Positions 5,900 through 11,983 of a stretch of 11,983 bases of DNA are shown here, one piece after another. A program made the translations under genes and the position numbers. Position 1 is the first letter of the stretch, and each line of letters opens with the position of its first letter. This stretch comes from Candidatus Omnitrophota bacterium (GTDB lineage: Bacteria; Omnitrophota; Gorgyraeia; Velamenicoccales; Velamenicoccaceae), in the NCBI GenBank assembly GCA_028717105.1, contig JAQUOM010000043.1:1-11983 (forward strand), in the 5' to 3' direction. Under the pieces are notes generated by a model that saw only the letters and a program-made list of their open reading frames with translations, was not told the DNA's origin and made no database searches.

Positions 5900-6802
5900 A
5901 TGGTTGTGTATTTGTCACAAATATTCTTGTTCGCAGGCATCTTCCTCGTATGCCTGAATTTCTTCTTGTGGTTCTTCACGGCCCACGAGCTGAGGAAGGT
6001 GATCAAGAGACGCCTGCGTTACGAGATCAACCCGACAGACAGGAAGTCGATCTTCCTGCGGTTCTTTGATTTGTTCGCTCCGTTGAATTATTTCGTCGTG
6101 CGCCGGTTCGTCAAACGCGAGAACCTGGAGAACAAACTTTTCGGCGCGCGCGTGGGGATGACGCCCGAGCAGTTTTTCGGCGCCAAGGAATTCATGGCGC
6201 TTGTCGCGCTCTTTCTGGGGATCGGGTTTCTGCCGGCCGGAGAGGTCCTTAAGGTCGCGGTCGCTGCGGTCGCCGGGTTTTTCCTGCCGGATCTCTGGCT
6301 GGACATGAAGCTCAAGGCGAGGCGCGCGGCTGTCGTGCGCACGCTGCCGGATACGGTGGACCTGCTTTCTCTCTGCGTGGACGCCGGGCTTGATTTTATC
6401 GCGGCCGCCCGCTGGATCGTTGAGAAATCAAAGACGTCGGCCTTTATTGAAGAATTGTCGCTCATGCTCCATGAGATCAAGGTCGGCAAGCCGCGGCGGG
6501 AAGCTTTAAAAGACCTGTCGCGCAGGATCAGCGCGCCGGACGTCACGGCATTCGCCCGCACGCTTATCCAGGCCGACAGGATGGGCACGCCGATCGCCGA
6601 AGCCCTGGCGATCCTGTCGGAAGACGTGCGCGAGAGATTTTTCCGGCGCGCGGAACGGGCGGCGCTTCAGTCGCCGATGAAGATGCTTATTCCGCTTATC
6701 TTCTTCATCCTGCCCGTGGTCGGCGTGATCGTAGGCGGCCCCATAGCTATTCAGTTTATGAGCGGGAACCTCTTGGGCGGCATGGGCGCGGGGGTGAAAT
6801 AA
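5900..6802 (+). CDS. tadC: TadC, inner-membrane platform protein of the Tad pilus
   Basis: Partner of TadB in the Tad assembly platform. A membrane segment at about 8-27 and a basic cytoplasmic stretch precede two segments (about 97-111 and 116-130). The T2SSF domain (about 148-282) carries the classical TadC signature in order: LPDTVDLLSLCVDAGLDF, EIKVGKPRREALKDLSRR, TLIQADRMGTPIAEAL, AERAALQSPMKMLIPL and the FFILPVVGVIVGGP segment. The length of 300 residues is usual. AAGGAG at 5889-5894 overlaps the tadB stop, with a 5-base spacer to ATG 5900, a strong and coupled start. The stop codon (TAA 6800-6802) shares its last A with the ATG of a doubtful small ORF. No terminator is seen behind the gene. 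Confidence 0.92.
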   Translation: MVVYLSQIFLFAGIFLVCLNFFLWFFTAHELRKVIKRRLRYEINPTDRKSIFLRFFDLFAPLNYFVVRRFVKRENLENKLFGARVGMTPEQFFGAKEFMALVALFLGIGFLPAGEVLKVAVAAVAGFFLPDLWLDMKLKARRAAVVRTLPDTVDLLSLCVDAGLDFIAAARWIVEKSKTSAFIEELSLMLHEIKVGKPRREALKDLSRRISAPDVTAFARTLIQADRMGTPIAEALAILSEDVRERFFRRAERAALQSPMKMLIPLIFFILPVVGVIVGGPIAIQFMSGNLLGGMGAGVK

Positions 6803-7050
6803 TGTTTAAAAACAATGAAAAATTAACAATGAAGAATGAACAATTCAAAGACAAGATTGCGATGATCTTTGAAAATGCCTTCTTCTTTGTGGTTTTTCGT
6901 TGTGGTTTCTTGAAGTTTCAATTGACTGAACCGTGTTCTGTGGCGGGACACGATTCGATACCAAACCCGATCCGCTGGGAGAGCGGAAATCTTCGAGGAA
7001 AGGAGGACGTAGGTTTAGGCGACCTAAAAACCGAACGTAATATGTGCTAA
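6802..7050 (+). CDS. Doubtful 82-codon leader ORF between tadC and the giant gene
   Basis: Its ATG overlaps the tadC stop (TAATG) and its TAA (7048-7050) overlaps the GTG at 7044, so it has the geometry of a coupling ORF. Against coding, the first part is low-complexity sequence inside an inverted repeat (6811-6904), the product has no recognisable domain or signal, and the rest overlaps several hairpins that look like RNA structure. It may be translated only to carry ribosomes to the next gene, or not at all. Confidence 0.2.
   Translation: MFKNNEKLTMKNEQFKDKIAMIFENAFFFVVFRCGFLKFQLTEPCSVAGHDSIPNPIRWESGNLRGKEDVGLGDLKTERNMC
6811..6904 (+). repeat. Imperfect inverted repeat with purine-rich and pyrimidine-rich arms
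   Basis: The left arm 6811-6842 starts with two near-copies of a 14-base unit (AACAATGAAAAATT and AACAATGAAGAATG, 12 of 14 identical). The right arm 6876-6904 is its reverse complement at about 22 of 29 positions with one gap, by hand alignment. The arms are A- and T-rich, so part of the match could come from composition. Together they would form a hairpin starting about ten bases after the tadC stop. There is no T-run behind it, so it is not an obvious intrinsic terminator. Confidence 0.5.
6932..7038 (+). promoter_or_regulatory. Structured 5' leader before the giant gene, three hairpins
   Basis: Three local hairpins are visible. (1) CGTGTTC (6932-6938) pairs with GGACACG (6946-6952), including one T-G wobble, around a 7-base loop. 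(2) TCCGCT (6971-6976) pairs perfectly with AGCGGA (6982-6987) around a GGGAG loop. (3) 7007-7038: ACGT pairs with ACGT, GGTT with AACC and TAGG with CCTA, closed by a CGA loop with small bulges. This density of stems in about 107 bases suggests a regulatory RNA leader or riboswitch-like element. I compared it from memory with the c-di-GMP, TPP, cobalamin, ZTP and fluoride classes and could not match any. Confidence 0.45.
7001..7006 (+). promoter_or_regulatory. Displaced Shine-Dalgarno AGGAGG for the giant gene
   Basis: AGGAGG is the strongest SD in the region but ends 37 bases before the only suitable start (GTG 7044), and no ATG in the right frame lies at normal distance because an in-frame TAA occupies 7038-7040. 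The sequence between is the hairpin 7007-7038. If it folds, the SD sits five bases (AATAT) from GTG, a normal spacing. Confidence 0.45.
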
Positions 7051-10000
7051 ACGTACGCAATAAGCTTTGGGTGAAGGCCATTGCGTGGTTGATCGTCCTG
7101 ACCTTCCTGCCTGAGCAGGTGGCCTGGGCTGTCGACTATAATCTGCGCGGCGCGCTGAATGGTGCGGTAACGCCCCTTGCAAGCGCGGCAACCGTTGCAA
7201 CGGACGCGTCTGTCCTCCAGGGGGTCCAAAAGGATGCGGCGGTCGATCGGATGATCGCGGATTCCATCACGTCTTCCTTGAAGTCTTTGGTCGGAAAACA
7301 GGCCACAGATATCAAGCTGTCCCGCCAGGTCTCTGTTCACAGGAATTATCCTCTTAATCTTACAGACAATAAGATTGATGAATTACATACCTGGATGATG
7401 GATTCAGGAAGGAATCTGGTGACCTGCGGAGCCCAGGCGCTCTCCGGTTTGTTCAGGGCCATGGGCCAGAATATATCGCCTTACCAGATGGCCCAGAGTG
7501 CCCTATTAATAGATATTCTTTCTGATTCTTTAGATATTTATACCTATAACCAGGCCAAGAAGCTCGAGAACTCCCTGTATGCCTTGGCCAATACGGCCCT
7601 GCTCTACGGGTATGAACTTAAACCCTTCCACTGGAAAGACTTTTACTCCAATAATAAAAATATTTCAAAAGCCTTAAATAAGTTAATACCCTATATTGCG
7701 TTCGTGGATGACGACCATATGGTCCTTGTTAAAGGACTTAATAAAGACTCTGTCGTTATTGAAGATAACGGCCAGGAAAAAATCATGTCTTTGGTTGATT
7801 TTGACCTTCGTTTCTCCGGCTACGGCCTGGCGCTTTCAAACCACATCCCCGAAGGCTTTGATATCGAAATTCTTGAAGACGCGGTGGCCAAGGCGGTCCA
7901 GGGCGCTGAGCGCAAGAGATATGAAGAAATTACGACCATCGATGATCTCTGGAAGACGGATGATGACGACTTGTGGTTAAGCGCAGCGGTTTTGGCTGGG
8001 TCGTTTGTCTTGGGCGGCCTGGGCGGGTTCTCCGGATTAGGCCAGGCGGCGCAGACAGGCCAGATGACATGGAACACAGGCGCGGCGACCCAGGCCATGT
8101 TGACCGGTATGGCAGCTTCGCAGATCGGCAATGCCGCAGCGCATATCGGCGCCACACAGTTTGGCATGAGTCCTACCGCAGCGCAGGTCTTCGGCGCCAT
8201 GGCCGGCGGCGCGGCAGGCGGTGGTTTCTCGCAGTCATTCGGCGGCGCGGCAGGCGGATATTGGAAACCGACAAGCATGGGCGGCAATGCCTTCAGCAAT
8301 TACTTAAGCCAGCATGCGACCCTCGGCGCCATGACAACAGGCGCGATCCAGGGCACATTTACGGGGACAGCCCAGGTATTCGCCGAGAAATCTATCGGGA
8401 GCGACAGCATTACGTCAAAGATCCTCTATAGCCTCGGTTCATCGGTCGTCGGGTATGTGGGGGCCGAATATCTGATGAATCAGATGGGTTATAATTCCGT
8501 CTATCAATTGAGCGAGGAAGATTTCAAGGCGCATACGAACGGACAGGGGACTTTTGATCAGAAGACGGGAAGTTATCGCGTGCATGCCAGCGATTACCTG
8601 GAGGGTTCCAGCAGGTGGAATTTCCTGGGCAATACGGCCTTGGCCGTCAAAGATATCGGGTTCCAGCGTTACGCCGTTTCCAATCTTATCGGGACCACGC
8701 TTGAACAATTGATCGGCGAAGACGACTTTGGTTACTCCAGGATCCTCGGGCAGACGGCAGGTTCTCTTGTTGCAGGCAAGATGTACGGAGGGTCGCAGTC
8801 GTATGTCCTGGATGCAATTTTAAGCGGCGCTTCCTCGGCGCTCTTGGCGACTGCCGGCGGCAAATTCGATAAGGAAACAGGCAAGAACTCCTGGGGCCTG
8901 ACCGCGACGCAGATGGGCCTTTTGAATTTCGGAGCGACGTCCTTGTTGAAGGCGGGATACGACGCTTTTGACGCCAAGAGCGACGGTGGGAATTTCGGCA
9001 ACATATTTTTGAAGAGCTTTGACCAGAGCTTCACGAATCTCTATGAGAACCTTTTCTACTTCGGCAAGACCTCTCCGTTCTACAGCCCCGAGACGATGAG
9101 CTCGTTCAGGAGCTGGCAGTATACCGAGAAAATTCTGGATTTCTCCGGCGTCTCCAAGTTCTACGAGAATGCGCAGGCCGTCATGAAGGATGCGGACGTT
9201 TCCTGGAGCGAGGCCGTTGAACTGGGTTATGTCGATAAGATCACGCGTCCGTTCGGCAACGCGTTTGTCAGCTATGTGAGCTCTACTCTTCATTACGCCG
9301 CCGCGGACAACCTCGCCTATATGATGAACAAGGGGATCAACGCGATCTACGACAAGGTGACGGCCGTCAAGATCAAGGAGCTCCCGGCGGGCAAGGACCC
9401 TGTCCAGGTCATCTTGAAGATGCAGGCGGGCGCGGCGGCGCTCGATGCAGCCCTGCTGACAGCGCGCGCCGAGGAATCTGCATCTCTGGAGACCCTCGCG
9501 GAAGCGACGCCGACGACGGCCATCATGGAGATCACCAGGGGCGGCCAGACGCAGACGTTCCGGTTCGATCCTTCGAATCCCCTCGCCGCGATCGATGCTT
9601 CTTTGATCGTCGGCGCTGACAGGGCGGACATCAGGATCGTTCTGCCGGGGTCGAATATTGACCAGCAGGCTGTCATCGACAACAGGGCTGTTTTTGATCA
9701 CGAAAAGCTGGCCTCCGGCATCACAGATCCCGGCATGAAAGCTCTCTATCAGTCATTTGTCGGTTCCTGGAGGACGGGCGAGGGCAATACTCAGATTGAA
9801 ATGACATCTGCCGACAGACAGGGGACTTTTGCGAAGTTCTTAGGATTGGGGACGTCTAAAGGCATTGGTTATGTGTCGCCCCAGAACGGCGCCGATTCGT
9901 TTGTCGGCTTTGACGCGTCAGGCGATGTGAACGCGGCGCGTTCCTGGAGCTACAGGCAGGAAAAAGGATTCTTTGCCTGGCTCCTGGGCCGCACGGGATC

Positions 10001-11983
10001 CAGCGGCTATCAGACGACACAGAATTACGGCGGAATCAACTACGCTGTCAATCCCGAAAGGTATTACAGTGTTCGCGAGTTTAATGTGGTCAACGGCAGC
10101 CGCCGCAATGAGATCATTTATAAAGGATTTACGGGAACCTACACGAGTACAGCCAATATCAAGGCCGGAGTTAAACCTGAAACACTCACGCGTTCTGCGT
10201 ATATCATGGGCGCGTTCGTTCCCAACCGTCTTTTGAACGGCAATCCGGAAGATACAGGATACAGCGTGGCGGGCCGCGTGACGGGTGTTTCCCGTTATGC
10301 CGACCCCAAGAATACGATCCAGAATCCGGCGGTCCTCATGCCAACACTCGGGACAACGGCGTCTGACGGCAATGCCGGCGGAGGCAAGGGTTTTGAAGCG
10401 GCTACTTTTGGTTCGACATACGGCCAGATCAGCAACGTCCTTGAAGGCGCCAAACCTTTTGAGGTCCTGCAGGGCAACGATAAGAGTAGGACGGCGACGA
10501 TCAACGTCAACCCCGACCTCATGCAGTTGCAGTTGAACCGGGCGGGCGACCAGGTTGTGATTGCGCAGGGCACGCCGCGCGCGCCGTATGGTTCGGTGTT
10601 GAGGATCGGCGCAGACTGGATGATGCCGGGCACTATCAACGGCGAGTCCATGAAAGCGTATAAGAACACCGCCCTGGTCTTTGGCAATCCCTATAGGGCG
10701 GCCAAAGGCGTGGCGAACGACGCCATGAATTTCTATAAGCTCCCCGGCGCTGAAAATGGATGGAGGGCGGATGTTCAGGATAAACGGATGATGTTGAGTG
10801 TCAAGGCCGATGCGCCTCTCTCGGCGACGCCGGAGGTTTTGAAAGAAAAGATCGAAAATCTTCGTATCGATACACCGGCGGCCGTTGAGACCAAGATCAA
10901 GGAGGCCTTCGGTTCAGATGTGAAAGTAACGCTCATTACCCCGCAGGACAGCGAGATCGATCCTCAGCTTGCCCAAGGCCACCTGGCTTATAACATCAAC
11001 GGCCAGGTCTATAATCTTATTAATAACCAGCTTGTCCCTGTTGCCAGATCTCCTTCTGCTGATGCGGCGGTTACGCCAACATCCGGTCCCGGGTTGGTGA
11101 CGTTGCCGTCCAGCGAGCCTGCGGCTGCCGTTTCCGAGATCGCTTCCGTCAAAGCGGCAGAAGCCCAGGCCGCGGCCACAGCGACGGGCATATTGAACGG
11201 CAAGGTTGACGCGTGGGTGAGATTGAATGAAGAATTGGTCGGCACGAACAGCTGGATGGTGCGCGGCGGCGTGGTGGATGCCGACAAGAATATGCAGCAC
11301 AGCCCGAGCGTCATGACGAGCGGCGCAAAAGGCGAGATCACCTCTTCTATCAGCGACGTGTGGGTGGATAACGGCCGCTGGGGCCTTGTTTCCAGCGTCA
11401 GCAAACCTGCCTCGGGCATCGTTTACAACGCTCAGGCTGTTGGGAATCTCTTCCCCAATCCTGATGCGACGCGTCCGGCTATTGCTTCCAAGACGCCCGG
11501 AAAGCCCGATGAAGGGCCGCAAAATACCTTTAACATCGCCAAAAATCTGACAACTTATGATGCCGGTAACATTAACTTCGGGCAAGGTTCCCAGATCTAC
11601 CTGGCCTTTGCCACGGATGCCGACGGAAGCAATCCGCGCCTGGTCTCGACATTCGGCGCCCTCAACACGATCGTCGAAACGCCTCGAGATTTCATCACAC
11701 TCGGCGACCGCGAAGTGCGCGCCACCATGGTTACCATGAAACACGATGCTAACAACGTCCTGGTTCCGGATTACTCCAATTATATTGCAGGGACGCAGGG
11801 CCAGATCAGGAACCAGACGAGCATCGATCTGAAGGCGACCCAGGATCTCTCCGGCGGACAGGGCGTGCTCAAAGGCCATGTTTTGGGTACTCTGCGCGGT
11901 GTGCATCAGCTGACGGACGATGCAAGAGACACCTGGTCCTTCATGCCGGACCAGAGCGCTGTTAATGCCAAGCTCCTTTCCGG
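7044..11983 (+). CDS. Giant exported protein with N-terminal C39-like peptidase domain, 3' end outside the window (at least 1,646 aa)
   Basis: Translated by eye from GTG 7044, the frame is open to the window end. Residues 1-29 form a signal peptide (basic start, hydrophobic AIAWLIVLTFL, then EQVAWA) with likely cleavage after A29. A papain-like C39-type domain spans about 112-265: TCGAQALSGLF with Cys128, DDHMVLV with His225 and VIEDNG with Asp241. The usual oxyanion Gln six residues before the Cys is Gly122, so activity is uncertain. An acidic linker (DDLWKTDDDD) leads into a Gly/Ala-rich membrane-like region (about 313-480) and a helical region with further Gly/Ala-rich stretches to about 820. 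From there the sequence looks beta-rich (Ser, Thr, Asn, Gly), with an Ala-rich linker near 1357-1386. No repeat unit is obvious. An in-frame TAA at 7038-7040 excludes a longer start; GTG 7071 lacks an SD. The sequence resembles the very large surface proteins reported in Omnitrophota. Linkage to tadC suggests, but does not prove, a pilus-related role. Confidence 0.85.
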   Translation, partial: MLNVRNKLWVKAIAWLIVLTFLPEQVAWAVDYNLRGALNGAVTPLASAATVATDASVLQGVQKDAAVDRMIADSITSSLKSLVGKQATDIKLSRQVSVHRNYPLNLTDNKIDELHTWMMDSGRNLVTCGAQALSGLFRAMGQNISPYQMAQSALLIDILSDSLDIYTYNQAKKLENSLYALANTALLYGYELKPFHWKDFYSNNKNISKALNKLIPYIAFVDDDHMVLVKGLNKDSVVIEDNGQEKIMSLVDFDLRFSGYGLALSNHIPEGFDIEILEDAVAKAVQGAERKRYEEITTIDDLWKTDDDDLWLSAAVLAGSFVLGGLGGFSGLGQAAQTGQMTWNTGAATQAMLTGMAASQIGNAAAHIGATQFGMSPTAAQVFGAMAGGAAGGGFSQSFGGAAGGYWKPTSMGGNAFSNYLSQHATLGAMTTGAIQGTFTGTAQVFAEKSIGSDSITSKILYSLGSSVVGYVGAEYLMNQMGYNSVYQLSEEDFKAHTNGQGTFDQKTGSYRVHASDYLEGSSRWNFLGNTALAVKDIGFQRYAVSNLIGTTLEQLIGEDDFGYSRILGQTAGSLVAGKMYGGSQSYVLDAILSGASSALLATAGGKFDKETGKNSWGLTATQMGLLNFGATSLLKAGYDAFDAKSDGGNFGNIFLKSFDQSFTNLYENLFYFGKTSPFYSPETMSSFRSWQYTEKILDFSGVSKFYENAQAVMKDADVSWSEAVELGYVDKITRPFGNAFVSYVSSTLHYAAADNLAYMMNKGINAIYDKVTAVKIKELPAGKDPVQVILKMQAGAAALDAALLTARAEESASLETLAEATPTTAIMEITRGGQTQTFRFDPSNPLAAIDASLIVGADRADIRIVLPGSNIDQQAVIDNRAVFDHEKLASGITDPGMKALYQSFVGSWRTGEGNTQIEMTSADRQGTFAKFLGLGTSKGIGYVSPQNGADSFVGFDASGDVNAARSWSYRQEKGFFAWLLGRTGSSGYQTTQNYGGINYAVNPERYYSVREFNVVNGSRRNEIIYKGFTGTYTSTANIKAGVKPETLTRSAYIMGAFVPNRLLNGNPEDTGYSVAGRVTGVSRYADPKNTIQNPAVLMPTLGTTASDGNAGGGKGFEAATFGSTYGQISNVLEGAKPFEVLQGNDKSRTATINVNPDLMQLQLNRAGDQVVIAQGTPRAPYGSVLRIGADWMMPGTINGESMKAYKNTALVFGNPYRAAKGVANDAMNFYKLPGAENGWRADVQDKRMMLSVKADAPLSATPEVLKEKIENLRIDTPAAVETKIKEAFGSDVKVTLITPQDSEIDPQLAQGHLAYNINGQVYNLINNQLVPVARSPSADAAVTPTSGPGLVTLPSSEPAAAVSEIASVKAAEAQAAATATGILNGKVDAWVRLNEELVGTNSWMVRGGVVDADKNMQHSPSVMTSGAKGEITSSISDVWVDNGRWGLVSSVSKPASGIVYNAQAVGNLFPNPDATRPAIASKTPGKPDEGPQNTFNIAKNLTTYDAGNINFGQGSQIYLAFATDADGSNPRLVSTFGALNTIVETPRDFITLGDREVRATMVTMKHDANNVLVPDYSNYIAGTQGQIRNQTSIDLKATQDLSGGQGVLKGHVLGTLRGVHQLTDDARDTWSFMPDQSAVNAKLLS

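Noticed and set aside
6922..6927. TTGACT as a -35 box for a promoter of the giant gene
   Set aside because: No acceptable -10 hexamer lies 16-18 bases downstream.
6995..7002. GAGGAAAG, similar to the start of the RNase P RNA core
   Set aside because: The following conserved bases are absent and the leader is far too short for RNase P RNA.
7973..8431. Plus-strand ORF of 152 codons in another frame
   Set aside because: Lies inside the giant gene. The product is Arg/Gly-rich out-of-frame reading of the Gly/Ala region.
8820..9701. Minus-strand ORF of 293 codons opposite the giant gene
   Set aside because: Same reason: antisense shadow of a continuous plus-strand frame, without own RBS context or domain.
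10914..11906. Minus-strand ORF of 330 codons opposite the giant gene
   Set aside because: The plus strand is open over the whole region, in frame with a signal peptide and C39 domain. The minus product is Arg/His-rich shadow sequence.

Overview
The window reads as one co-directional plus-strand operon from a Gram-negative-type bacterium. It encodes pilus subunits and inner-membrane assembly proteins of a Tad/Flp (type IVc) pilus, followed by the first 1,646 codons of a very large secreted protein. Several Flp-like pilins, TadE/TadG-type pseudopilins, TadB and TadC, and a huge exported protein whose signal peptide ends in EQVAWA suggest a member of Omnitrophota (formerly OP3) or a related candidate phylum. 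That assignment is an inference from gene content and recalled sequence style; no marker gene is present. No tadA, tadZ, cpaB, secretin or prepilin peptidase gene lies in the window. They are expected upstream or elsewhere.

Layout. 2-112: C-terminal tail of an upstream protein. 124-522: Flp-like pilin. 589-1791: 400-aa TadE-like pseudopilin whose leader peptide is largely encoded by a palindromic repeat. 1820-2116: small TadE/F-like pseudopilin with an 8-bp tandem array in its leader. 2079-4307: TadG-like protein with a long Gly/Ala-rich membrane-like insert that includes a glycine zipper. 4328-4816: small lipoprotein. 4813-5037: short second Flp-like pilin. 5039-5890 and 5900-6802: tadB and tadC. 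6803-7043: leader with inverted repeats, hairpins and a displaced Shine-Dalgarno sequence. 7044 to the end: giant exported protein with an N-terminal C39-like peptidase domain. That reading frame was checked codon by codon and has no stop up to base 11983. No convincing gene lies on the minus strand.

How it fits together. Four of the proteins (124, 589, 1820, 4813) carry a basic leader, then G, four residues and E before a hydrophobic helix. This is the prepilin-peptidase signature, so they are likely pilus subunits or initiation/tip components. TadB and TadC form the inner-membrane platform that would work with a TadA ATPase. TadG has the matching N-terminal membrane segment without the +5 Glu, as expected for an unprocessed Tad-domain protein. 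The lipoprotein may serve the envelope part of the machine. The giant protein follows tadC with no visible terminator and may be a surface protein linked to the pilus, for example an adhesin, tip or processing factor, but this is inference.

The points most worth a second look are the giant C39/glycine-rich protein, the hairpin that may bring AGGAGG close to its GTG start, the palindromic element used as leader-peptide coding sequence, and the frame-sensitive 8-bp array.
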